Notes: a model not told the origin generated them from the letters alone. Counted from the first letter of the stretch, positions 1 through 6,916 are shown. The stretch: 10,561 nucleotides of DNA from Deltaproteobacteria bacterium (GCA_026388595.1 JAPLJM010000229.1:1-10561), one strand, 5' to 3'. A program made the numbers and translations.

Positions 1-212
1 GCCTTTTCCCGATCCACAAAGGCCTCCCAGCTTCGGACATCCATTTCCTCCGGCGCTGCCTTATGTTCGTCAGAAGAGAAGAAGAAACATCCCTTACAGC
101 GCAGGTTGCAGCGGTTGGTGACATCATAGATGGAACTGCGGATATTCAGACGGGAGATTCTTTTATAGCGCTCGTACCAGTCTTTATCCAAAAGTGAACT
201 TACGGTATTCAT
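1..212 (-). CDS. Radical SAM protein, N-terminal part (runs off the left edge)
   Basis: Only the first 70 codons are visible; the rest lies beyond base 1. The translation carries a radical SAM CxxxCxxC motif, with Cys35, Cys39 and Cys42 in the string TNRCNLRCKGC. This motif binds the [4Fe-4S] cluster that cleaves S-adenosylmethionine. The stretch YDVTNRCNLRCKGC is nearly the same as YDMTNRCNIRCDGC in the gene just upstream, so the two are paralogues, probably a tandem duplication. The ATG at 212 is chosen because no in-frame start codon lies between it and the preceding stop. A purine-rich GGGAGAG sits upstream but rather far away, about 15 bases. The gap to the preceding radical SAM gene is 29 bases, so it is the eighth visible gene of the operon. 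Its substrate is unknown, and the auxiliary C-terminal region cannot be judged here. Confidence 0.85.
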   Translation of the reverse strand, partial: MNTVSSLLDKDWYERYKRISRLNIRSSIYDVTNRCNLRCKGCFFFSSDEHKAAPEEMDVRSWEAFVDREK

Positions 213-241
213 GTCGCTTTGTTTGGTCTCTCCCTTACTTT

Positions 242-1351
242 TTATGTCCTTCCATCGCTATTCAGGCTGAAGCCCGGCGGCGCCACCAATTCCGGACAGA
301 GATGGCCGCCTTTTTCATAGCCCATCACCCATACGGCCAGATAGGTCTCGATGTAATCCAGCCAGGCCCGGAAGGTATCCGGACTTGCAGCATGACGAAA
401 TAATCGGGCGGTTACCACCGCACTGCCGGCGGCATAGTGACGGCAATCCTCGCAATCCGTATCGGGCACACAGCAGGCAATGTTCCGGTCCCAGGTCAGG
501 TCTGCACGATACTGCCGGAAGGAGCGGCCCAGTCCAAGATCGGTCGAGGGGTTCATGCGCGGATAGGAACAGGCGTAAAGCGCGTGCAGTCCAAGCGGAT
601 GGGTGTGGGCGACGGCGTTATAGGGTGAAAACAGCACCTGCTCCGGAAATGCGGACAGGAGGGTCAGCATAACTTTTCTCGTTCTTAAAAGGGACTCCCG
701 GTCATGGCGCAAGGGGCCCCGATAGCCGACGGGTGCCGAAAAGACGTTGAAGGTGGTCTTGCAGCCCTGCATCGCCAGGGTTTCGACGACGACGCGGGCT
801 TCATCGATATTTTCCCGGGTAAAGGTATAGACGAAGACGGCCCGGGGGTCCTGCCGGTAATTTTCGATCTGTTTGAGCAGCAGGTGCTTTGCCTTGCGGA
901 TGCGCAGGCTTGTGTCGTCGTTGCCCCAGACGGAAATATGGATTTTATAACCCACGGATGCGGGAATGCCTTTGAACCCATTGGAGGCAATTGAGCCGAG
1001 CGGCATTTCTTCATAGCAGACCTGGAGGAGTTCAGGAACCAGGGAGGGCTCGGCGCCTGCCAGCACAACATAGGTAATGCCCCGTGTTTTTTCCGCACGC
1101 ATCAGCTGCCGCCAGGCCTCGGGGTCCCGGTTTTCCAGGGCAAATTGTTTTTCCCCCTCATAGTAATAGCAGCCGTCACAACGGATGTTGCAGCGGTTTG
1201 TCATATCATAGGTCGATTCCCGGAGAAAAAAATATTGCCTTACCTTCTCCCAGCGTTCATGAACGGACCGTTCCGCCAGAACATCAGAAAATTTCCATTT
1301 TTTCGGCGGCCTGCTTTCAGCCGCCGGGAAGGGCGCTTGCGCGGTCTTCAT
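242..1351 (-). CDS. Radical SAM protein with Cys-rich C-terminal region
   Basis: A protein of 369 residues from the ATG at 1351. The radical SAM CxxxCxxC motif is at Cys54, Cys58 and Cys61 (TNRCNIRCDGC). It is followed by the usual TIM-barrel elements, including VVLAGAEPSL (the GGEP-like strand that contacts SAM) near residue 95 and SIASNG near residue 120. A second cysteine group, Cys261, Cys293, Cys294, Cys300 and Cys303 (ACCVPDTDCEDC), suggests an auxiliary Fe-S cluster like those of SPASM/twitch-type enzymes, although the spacing is not a textbook SPASM pattern. The gene follows an ACP gene. A TTG at 1363 overlaps the ACP stop codon (TTGA) and would add four residues in the repeat MKTAMKTA; either start is possible. 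Placement with KS, ACP and hotdog genes suggests radical chemistry on an acyl chain or on a linked group. That is inference; no specific family is recognised. Confidence 0.88.
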   Translation of the reverse strand: MKTAQAPFPAAESRPPKKWKFSDVLAERSVHERWEKVRQYFFLRESTYDMTNRCNIRCDGCYYYEGEKQFALENRDPEAWRQLMRAEKTRGITYVVLAGAEPSLVPELLQVCYEEMPLGSIASNGFKGIPASVGYKIHISVWGNDDTSLRIRKAKHLLLKQIENYRQDPRAVFVYTFTRENIDEARVVVETLAMQGCKTTFNVFSAPVGYRGPLRHDRESLLRTRKVMLTLLSAFPEQVLFSPYNAVAHTHPLGLHALYACSYPRMNPSTDLGLGRSFRQYRADLTWDRNIACCVPDTDCEDCRHYAAGSAVVTARLFRHAASPDTFRAWLDYIETYLAVWVMGYEKGGHLCPELVAPPGFSLNSDGRT

Positions 1352-1359
1352 GGCTGTTT

Positions 1360-1620
1360 TCAATTCTTTTCCAGAATATAGTCGGCAATGAGTCTGACAT
1401 TCCTCAGTTTGGGATAATCGTCCTCATCAATGGTTATGTTATACTCGTCCTGAAGCACCAGGGCGATGGTCGCCAGATCCATGCTGTCAATGCCCAGTTC
1501 ATCCACTAGATCGAGCTCCGGATCAAACGTATCCAGCGTGACATCTTCCAGCTTCAGTTCAGAGATGATAATCTCGGTAATGCGACGAATCAGCGTCTTT
1601 TTATTCAAATTCACAGACAT
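1360..1620 (-). CDS. Acyl carrier protein (second ACP of the operon)
   Basis: An 86-residue acidic protein with the four-helix ACP pattern and the 4'-phosphopantetheine attachment motif GIDSMD; the modified serine is Ser46. It should carry growing or finished acyl chains as thioesters in the cytoplasm. The frame stays open to 1776, but the start at 1620 is clear: MSVNLNKK begins a normal ACP helix 1, an AGGAGG lies at 1634-1639 and a closer GGAG at 1626-1629. The longer N-terminus is only antisense to the hotdog gene. It follows the FabZ-like gene by 40 bases. Its stop abuts the radical SAM gene, and a TTG start there would overlap it. It differs strongly from the ACP at the head of the operon, so the two probably serve different steps, such as elongation and a tailored or starter acyl group. 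Very short ACP-like relatives such as D-alanyl or aminoacyl carriers cannot be excluded. Confidence 0.93.
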   Translation of the reverse strand: MSVNLNKKTLIRRITEIIISELKLEDVTLDTFDPELDLVDELGIDSMDLATIALVLQDEYNITIDEDDYPKLRNVRLIADYILEKN

Positions 1621-1633
1621 CTTTTCTCCATTT

Positions 1634-1639
1634 CCTCCT
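1634..1639 (-). promoter_or_regulatory. Shine-Dalgarno AGGAGG for the second ACP
   Basis: The minus strand reads AGGAGG 13 bases upstream of the ATG at 1620, with a further GGAG five bases from that ATG. These sites, together with the ACP fold boundary, fix the start at 1620 instead of the open-frame start at 1776. Confidence 0.55.
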
Positions 1640-1660
1640 GATATGATAACGAATATCCTT

Positions 1661-2041
1661 TCAACCGATGCCGGCCTGTTCGGCCAGAACGACGCCGGTG
1701 CAGGCGAGTTCTTCTTTGACCCACGCCTGAAACGCATAGGTGAAAACGCGCCTGGTCTTTTCACGGGACAATGCAAGGGTGACCGTATCCTGCGGTCTGA
1801 CCGGCAGCTTGAACCGGACCCGCTTCAATCCCGCGATCCTGATTTTTTTTTGCTGCATCCCTTCAAAATGTCCGATCATCTCGGTCACCATGGAGAGGAT
1901 CGCAACGCCCGGTAGAATGGGTTCCTCCGGAAAGTGGCCGGCAAACCAGGGTGAATCTTCCCGGATTTGAAAGTCTGCAATCAGGGTGCCCGGAGGTTCC
2001 TCTCGGGGATTTATCATTAAATGCCAGGCCTCAAGGGTCAT
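1661..2041 (-). CDS. FabZ-like hotdog protein with the catalytic Glu position replaced by Ser
   Basis: A 126-residue single hotdog domain of the FabZ/FabA 3-hydroxyacyl-ACP dehydratase superfamily. The signature WFAGHFPEEPILPGV contains the conserved His36, which in FabZ works with an acidic residue exactly 14 positions later (Glu in FabZ, Asp in FabA). Here that residue is Ser50 (codon TCC at 1894-1892); the nearest acidic residue in the helix is Glu54. The protein may therefore be a weak dehydratase, use Glu54, or have become an isomerase, thioesterase-like or binding protein. The ATG at 2041 has a GGGGA about four bases upstream; Met9 (base 2017) is an alternative start. The gene lies 69 bases after the deacetylase gene and 40 bases before the ACP gene. 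It is near the shorter end of FabZ length (about 140-150 residues). Fold assignment is firm; activity is uncertain. Confidence 0.88.
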   Translation of the reverse strand: MTLEAWHLMINPREEPPGTLIADFQIREDSPWFAGHFPEEPILPGVAILSMVTEMIGHFEGMQQKKIRIAGLKRVRFKLPVRPQDTVTLALSREKTRRVFTYAFQAWVKEELACTGVVLAEQAGIG

Positions 2042-2110
2042 GCCGTCCCCAAACAGATCAGTCGGTCATCTCTACGAATCCCTTTTCCATACCATTGATT
2101 CATAAAGCAA

Positions 2111-2929
2111 TCAAAATGTTTTTTTCGAGGTCATGACAGGCCTTCCGATCAGTTCATCGAGCGGCAGGACGGAAAAGCCCATCTTCGTCAAACCGGACAA
2201 GATGGACTCCACCTCGTTCAGCCAGTGGGGAATGTCACCGATCTTGGACGGCCGGACGTCGTGGAGGAGGATAATGTCATCAGGCCGGACCTTCTTCAGA
2301 ATTTTCCGGGCCAGTCCGCGGATCTGCCGGTTTCCGCGGTCATAGGCCCGGCAACTGAAGGTTATGCAAACCATCCCGAGTCGCGACAGGACCGGCCCCA
2401 GTTTCGGGTTTGTCAGGCCGACGGGCGGTCGGAAGGCAAGGGGCAAGATGCCAAATTGCTTAATCATATCCTGGGCGCCGGCGACCTCCTGGAAAAGCTT
2501 CCGATAGGAGCGCAACATCAGGTAAGGGCTGTGGCTATAGGAGTGATTGCCGATCAGGTGTCCCCGCGAAAGAATGGCATTGACCAACTCCGGATGGCGC
2601 TCCGCTTCCTGACCGGAAACAAAAAAGGTCGCTTTCATGCGATACTGTTCCAGAATTTCGAGCAACTGCGGTGTTGTCAGTGGGTCCGGTCCGTCATCAA
2701 AGGTCAATGCGACGGTCTTTTTGCCGGTACGGCCGCGGCTGATGACGGGCAGGAAAAAGGAGGAGGGGGGGGAGAGGGAGGCTGCCGCACAGAGAAAAAC
2801 GAAAAGCGCCAAAGGCAAAGCCGCCCAGGCCGTATAAAAGGGAAACAGGCACGCAGACAGTGCGATCGCGGCAACCCCCGTCCGCTGCGCTGCTGAAACC
2901 GTCCTCACGTGGGGCGCTTCAGAGTCCAT
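2111..2929 (-). CDS. Membrane-anchored polysaccharide deacetylase (NodB homology domain, CE4-type)
   Basis: A 272-residue protein. Residues about 16-62 are hydrophobic, enough for two closely spaced membrane helices. A NodB domain follows. It has motif 1 TFDDGPD (general base Asp78, metal ligand Asp79), motif 2 HSYSH (metal ligands His129 and His133), motif 3 RPPVG (Arg167) and the C-terminal LLHD with the catalytic His223. All expected catalytic residues are present, so it is probably an active metal-dependent N- or O-deacetylase. Placement at the membrane suggests a glycan or lipid-linked sugar substrate. The start at 2929 is supported by a GGAGGAGGGG ribosome site in the 27-base gap after the oxidoreductase gene. 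A carbohydrate deacetylase inside a fatty-acid-like operon is unusual; it could deacetylate a sugar head group of the final lipid. The substrate is not readable from sequence. Confidence 0.9.
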   Translation of the reverse strand: MDSEAPHVRTVSAAQRTGVAAIALSACLFPFYTAWAALPLALFVFLCAAASLSPPSSFFLPVISRGRTGKKTVALTFDDGPDPLTTPQLLEILEQYRMKATFFVSGQEAERHPELVNAILSRGHLIGNHSYSHSPYLMLRSYRKLFQEVAGAQDMIKQFGILPLAFRPPVGLTNPKLGPVLSRLGMVCITFSCRAYDRGNRQIRGLARKILKKVRPDDIILLHDVRPSKIGDIPHWLNEVESILSGLTKMGFSVLPLDELIGRPVMTSKKTF

Positions 2930-2956
2930 GGTGCCCCTCCTCCCCCAATCGGATTT

Positions 2957-4429
2957 TCATGACAGCAGCACTTCCTTGCCGAACCGATCGGGGCCGATGA
3001 TGTGCCGGACCGTATGGAACGATCCCAGCGTCGTCCCGAAGACGCCCGGCGCCAATACACTCTGGCCGGCCAGATGGAGGCCCTGAATGCTGGTGCGGTT
3101 CAACAGGGCCGTACGGGTCAGTTGCCGGGTGGAGCGCAGCACGCCATAGGCCGATCCGCCGGGCGTGTTGACCCAATCCCGAAGGGTCAGGTGGGTGTAG
3201 GCATCCAGAAATTTTACGTTTTTGAAAGGTCCAAAAATCTTTGCGGCCCCCCGGAGCAGGGCCGCTGCTTTCTTTTCTTTTGCTTCGACATAGTCCCGGC
3301 CCCGGTTGCCCGTCCGGGTATTTTCCCATAATCGCCAATCTTCAGGCTCAATCGAGGTGATCATGGAAAAAAGATTGAGGCCCGGCTGCTCGGAAACTCT
3401 GATTTGATAGAACACCACATCGGCGACGCCGCCCGTTTCATCCGTTTCTACTTTAAAGATATTGTGGGGCACTGCCTTATGATCTTCCGCATTTACGGAA
3501 AAGTGGGCGCAGAACACGCCGTGCGTATCCTGTAGTTGGAGAATCCGGTCGATGTAGGCGGGCCGTACAGCGCCTGCCGGCAGCAGGGGGAGTAACGTTT
3601 TCGGATGGATGGCGCCGATGACCGTGGATGCCCGGATATGCCGGCCGGATTTCAGGGCAACACCGGCAGCCGTTTTTGCATGTACCAGAACTTTTTCCAC
3701 AGGATCGCCGGCGATGATGATGCCCCCAAGCTCCTCCGTCCGACTGACATAGGCCTCCGCCATCTCCGTCCCATGGCATCGCCACGAAGAGAAGAGGTAG
3801 GATGCCAGTGCCATATGGTGATAGTAGACAGGGCATTCTTCCATGGGAATGCCGATCCAGGAACAGGTCATGCCCAGAAGACTGTACAGGCCCGGTGAAC
3901 AATTCCATTTCCGGAGCAGATCACCGAGGGGGGCGAAGAACGTTTCATTCAGAAAAAAATCGCGGTCCGGAGAAAGCAAAGCCTCCAGCCGATCCATCTG
4001 ACCGGCGATATCCCGCAGGTTCTTCATGATCAGGGTGATCTGTTCCTGATCTTGCGGAAACGCCAGCCTTAGATTCTCCTCAAAACGGTCCATGCCTTCG
4101 GGAAGCTCAAAGGTAAAATCATTGAAAATATACCGGTCGATGATGCCGTTTGCACCCATGTGTTCCAGGGAAATCTTGGAGGACACGCCAAGATAATCGA
4201 ACATCCGGCGGAGGGGCTGGCCGCTGCCCAGGGATCCCACATAATGGACGCCAACAGGACAGGCAATGCCCCTGCGGATATAACTGCGCATCAATCCCCC
4301 CGGCAAGGGATTCTTTTCGACGACAGTCACCCGGCAACCCAGTTTCAAAAGGATGATGGCCGCCGTCAGGCCGCCGATTCCCGAACCGATGACAACCACA
4401 TCTGTTGCTTCATCCGGAGAGTCCTTCAT
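2957..4429 (-). CDS. FAD-dependent oxidoreductase of the phytoene desaturase/retinol saturase (CrtI-like) family
   Basis: A 490-residue flavoprotein. The N-terminus has a Rossmann dinucleotide-binding motif, VVIGSGIGGLTAA (Gly15, Gly17, Gly20), with the ribose-binding Glu38 in VTVVEKN, followed by PGG. The C-terminus has the second FAD-contact motif typical of amine-oxidase/CrtI-type enzymes, IQGLHLAGQSVLAPGVFGTT near residues 448-467. CrtI relatives desaturate, saturate or isomerise long conjugated or isoprenoid chains. Length fits the family (about 490-520). No carotenoid gene is present here, so an acyl or polyene chain made by the neighbouring KS and ACPs is the likelier substrate (inference). 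The start codon overlaps the stop of the KS gene (ATGA at 4429-4426), with GAGGTG upstream, indicating translational coupling. The exact reaction (desaturation or saturation) is undetermined. Confidence 0.88.
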   Translation of the reverse strand: MKDSPDEATDVVVIGSGIGGLTAAIILLKLGCRVTVVEKNPLPGGLMRSYIRRGIACPVGVHYVGSLGSGQPLRRMFDYLGVSSKISLEHMGANGIIDRYIFNDFTFELPEGMDRFEENLRLAFPQDQEQITLIMKNLRDIAGQMDRLEALLSPDRDFFLNETFFAPLGDLLRKWNCSPGLYSLLGMTCSWIGIPMEECPVYYHHMALASYLFSSWRCHGTEMAEAYVSRTEELGGIIIAGDPVEKVLVHAKTAAGVALKSGRHIRASTVIGAIHPKTLLPLLPAGAVRPAYIDRILQLQDTHGVFCAHFSVNAEDHKAVPHNIFKVETDETGGVADVVFYQIRVSEQPGLNLFSMITSIEPEDWRLWENTRTGNRGRDYVEAKEKKAAALLRGAAKIFGPFKNVKFLDAYTHLTLRDWVNTPGGSAYGVLRSTRQLTRTALLNRTSIQGLHLAGQSVLAPGVFGTTLGSFHTVRHIIGPDRFGKEVLLS

Positions 4430-6591
4430 GGCATCACCTCTACCGCCGTGACGAATTCCCCCAGGCCGAGCAGCAGAATACCCCGGTCATGCAGGGAAAC
4501 CATCCCTTGACCGCGCATTTGCTCAGGGATTTCATCCCGGTGAATGCATTGAGCGGCCAGAAAAGCCGCAACGGCGGATGCGGAAGCAAATTCACCGGTC
4601 CACCGCCGGTAATCGACGACCGGTCCTTTGAATCCGGTAACGAATAAAAATTCACGCAGCTGTCGGCGGCCCGATTGCTCCGTGGCAGCCGGTATCCCAA
4701 CGAAAATGGCGGCATAACGGTTTTTGATACGCGCTTCACCCCCCAGTTGGCCGATCATCGATGGGATCACCTGCGGATGCTTATGCGCATGGGCGAAAAA
4801 GAGAGAATCGAGGCTCATCCCTTGACCTGTCGCAGGGGAGACCAAAAAGGCGGCGCCGCCGTCCGTGGGCAGGCCGTCACGGGCAGCCGCCGGTTCAAAC
4901 AGCGGCGTAAGGACGGGATGATGCTCGTCGGCGGCGATCAGGAGAAAAGGTTTTTCCGGTTCATGGTTGAGCAGGCTTGCGGTCATAAGGGCCTGTTCGA
5001 AAGAGTAGTCTCCTCCGGACAAGGTGATGTTCGGTCCCGTCGCCTGAAACTGGAGGGCTGCCTGACCGGCGGCGGCGTTGTGGACGGAGCCGATGAAGTC
5101 CGTGGGGCTGGTAAATTGTTCCCCGGATTCAAAGAGTTTCATCAGAAAATCATAGGCTTCCGAAAGGGGTCCCCAGCCGGTGCCGAAAAAGACAGCCTGC
5201 GGTGGCCCGATATCGTCCCTGCCTGCACAGGCAGCGGCAGCAAGGGTTAAAACCAGGCGTGGCAGGCGCTTCAGGCGGCGAACCGCCCGCTGCGGCAGGT
5301 GCGTTGCCAAGGCCTCAAAATTCAGCATGCCTTTGACGGGTGCACCGGCAAAAAGACGGGTCATCGTTGCTTCTGCATCTCCCGCACCGGTGAGACAAGC
5401 CATGCCGTTTATCAAGAAGGGCCTTGTTTCGCGGAGATTGAACCCTTTATTGTATAGCTCCGGATCTCCGATCACCAAAGAGGCATTGTTCCCGCCGAAT
5501 CCGAAGGCGTTGACAAGCACCCTTTGAATCTTCTTTCGCAGCGGTTTCATCACCGGCTGTAATTTCAGTTCCGGATCAGGATCATCGCAACCGCTGTTTG
5601 CCGGAATGAGCCCTGCGCCGATGCTGCATGCGGCAATGGCGGCCCCCATCGCCCCGGCAGCCCCCAGGGCGTGGCCGGTGGCGCCCTTCGTGGAGGACAA
5701 GGGCGGCATCTGTGGACCAAAAAGAGTGTTTAAGGCCCTGGCTTCCGCCAGATCATTATCCACCGTCCCCGTTCCATGCAGGTGGATATAGCCGATCTCC
5801 GACGGCTGTATGCCGGCGCCGGCAAGGGCCTTCTGCATGGCCTGGAGCGCCCCCAACCCTTCGGGATGCGGCGCTGCCGGGTGATAGGCGTCACAGGACA
5901 AGCCGGCGCCCAGAAGCTCGCCCAGCGCACCACGGGGAGGTGTTTCTGACGCTGTCAGCAGCAGCATGGCCGCTCCTTCACCTACAGTCATGCCGTTTCG
6001 CTTCCGGTCAAGGGGACGGGCGCCGGCTGCGTCTACCAGTTGCAGCGCATGAAAGCCATAATACGTCAGCCGGCAGAGCGCATCCGCCCCCCCTGCAAGG
6101 ACACTGCGGGCCTTGCCGCACTTGAGCAGCTCCAGGGCAATGGCCAGGGCAACCGACCCGGAGGAGCAGGCGGTAGAAACCGTCAGGACCGGTCCCTTAC
6201 AACCCACCTCTCTGGCGATGCAGGCAGCGACCGATCCAGCCGTATGATAACGGTAGCGGGGTGGGTCAAAAATATTTTGCTTCAGAAGCGTTTCCGTGGT
6301 GGGCATCCCGCCGGTGGCAACGCCCAGCACGATGGCATCCGGCGGCTCGTCCGCACCGGCCATGGCTTCCTGAGCAACCAGAAGGGCGAGGCGATGGGTG
6401 CGCGGAAGCGGTTCTTCAGCAGACAGGTCGCTGATTTCACCCACGGGAAGTGGTTCTGTATGGGAGGTGGGGAAGAGATGAAGGGGGTTAATCCCCCGAT
6501 CGCCGCGTTGGAGCGCGGCTGTGGTGGCCAGGCGTCCACGGCCCAAAGGGCTGATGATCCCGACGCCGGTGATAAAGACGCGCACACTCAT
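4426..6591 (-). CDS. Beta-ketoacyl-ACP synthase fused to a chain-length-factor-like KS domain
   Basis: A 721-residue protein with two KS-type halves. The first half (about 1-376) is a complete condensing enzyme with the triad Cys142 (STACSSG), His272 (HGTGT) and His307 (KGATGHALGAAG), ending in AFGFGGNNAS. It should extend acyl-ACP by decarboxylative Claisen condensation. The second half (about 390-721) resembles ketoacyl-synt_2 domains (IGSVHNAAAGQAAL near residue 501, then TGPNITLSGGDYSFEQAL). It has lost the catalytic residues: Asp528 stands where Cys should be, the HGTGT equivalent is GIPAA, and TGE (Glu667) replaces TGH. This matches a chain-length factor fused to its KS; these subunits are usually separate proteins. 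The ATG at 6591 shares one base with the ACP stop codon (TGATG). A TTG at 6594 would add one residue and is less likely. The stop overlaps the oxidoreductase start by four bases. Confidence 0.93.
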   Translation of the reverse strand: MSVRVFITGVGIISPLGRGRLATTAALQRGDRGINPLHLFPTSHTEPLPVGEISDLSAEEPLPRTHRLALLVAQEAMAGADEPPDAIVLGVATGGMPTTETLLKQNIFDPPRYRYHTAGSVAACIAREVGCKGPVLTVSTACSSGSVALAIALELLKCGKARSVLAGGADALCRLTYYGFHALQLVDAAGARPLDRKRNGMTVGEGAAMLLLTASETPPRGALGELLGAGLSCDAYHPAAPHPEGLGALQAMQKALAGAGIQPSEIGYIHLHGTGTVDNDLAEARALNTLFGPQMPPLSSTKGATGHALGAAGAMGAAIAACSIGAGLIPANSGCDDPDPELKLQPVMKPLRKKIQRVLVNAFGFGGNNASLVIGDPELYNKGFNLRETRPFLINGMACLTGAGDAEATMTRLFAGAPVKGMLNFEALATHLPQRAVRRLKRLPRLVLTLAAAACAGRDDIGPPQAVFFGTGWGPLSEAYDFLMKLFESGEQFTSPTDFIGSVHNAAAGQAALQFQATGPNITLSGGDYSFEQALMTASLLNHEPEKPFLLIAADEHHPVLTPLFEPAAARDGLPTDGGAAFLVSPATGQGMSLDSLFFAHAHKHPQVIPSMIGQLGGEARIKNRYAAIFVGIPAATEQSGRRQLREFLFVTGFKGPVVDYRRWTGEFASASAVAAFLAAQCIHRDEIPEQMRGQGMVSLHDRGILLLGLGEFVTAVEVMP

Positions 6592-6857
6592 CAATGAATG
6601 GTCTCTGTCCGCTTTTCATGGATGTATCCGGCCAGGGCCTTCACCGAAGCGAAGACCTTCATCCCCAGTTCCTTGTTGTCGATTTTAACGCCGTAATCCT
6701 TTTCAATCATCATGACCAGCTCCAGGACATCAATGGAGTCAAGGCCGGTTTCCGGCCCCACCAAGGGAGCTTCCGTGCCTATGTCTTCGGGGCTCGTATC
6801 CAGAAGGGACAGGGTTTCAATAATTTTGACTTTCAGTTCCTGAATCAGCTCTTCCAT
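6591..6857 (-). CDS. Acyl carrier protein (first gene of the lipid operon)
   Basis: An 88-residue protein with the phosphopantetheine motif GLDSID; the modified serine is Ser41. The helices around it match the ACP fold: an EELIQELKVKIIETL helix 1, an acidic helix 2 VLELVMMIEKDYGV, and a C-terminal helix ending in GYIHEKR. It presumably shuttles acyl chains to the KS encoded next. The start at 6857 has an AAGGAA ribosome site at 6865-6870. A strong promoter ends about 30 bases upstream, so this is the first gene of the operon. Its stop TGA overlaps the KS start (TGATG), which implies coupled translation of an ACP and its cognate synthase. It is clearly different in sequence from the second ACP at 1360-1620. 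The identification as an ACP is firm; its acyl cargo is unknown. Confidence 0.94.
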   Translation of the reverse strand: MEELIQELKVKIIETLSLLDTSPEDIGTEAPLVGPETGLDSIDVLELVMMIEKDYGVKIDNKELGMKVFASVKALAGYIHEKRTETIH

Positions 6858-6887
6858 AACGTTATTCCTTACTCGTTCTTTTTTTTA

Positions 6888-6916
6888 AGCGTAGCATGCG
6901 GCGCCGGCAATGTCAA
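6888..6916 (-). promoter_or_regulatory. Sigma-70-type promoter of the lipid operon
   Basis: On the minus strand a perfect -35 TTGACA (6916-6911) is separated by exactly 17 bases from a -10 TACGCT (6893-6888). Transcription would start near 6881, giving a short leader of about 24 bases before the ACP start at 6857. The spacer holds the 8-base palindrome CGGCGCCG (6899-6906), a possible operator. The next gene upstream ends at 7092, so this promoter most likely drives the whole ACP-to-radical-SAM operon. The call rests on motif match only. Confidence 0.65.

Noticed and set aside
685..1098. Minus-strand open frame of 137 codons inside the radical SAM gene
   Set aside because: It is a shifted frame of the radical SAM coding sequence and has no motif of its own; the main frame carries the TIM-barrel elements.
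4675..5250. Plus-strand open frame of 191 codons, and others such as 2225-2896 and 8048-8692
   Set aside because: All lie antisense to genes with firm domain evidence, have biased composition (Arg, Gly, Ser rich) and no recognisable domain.
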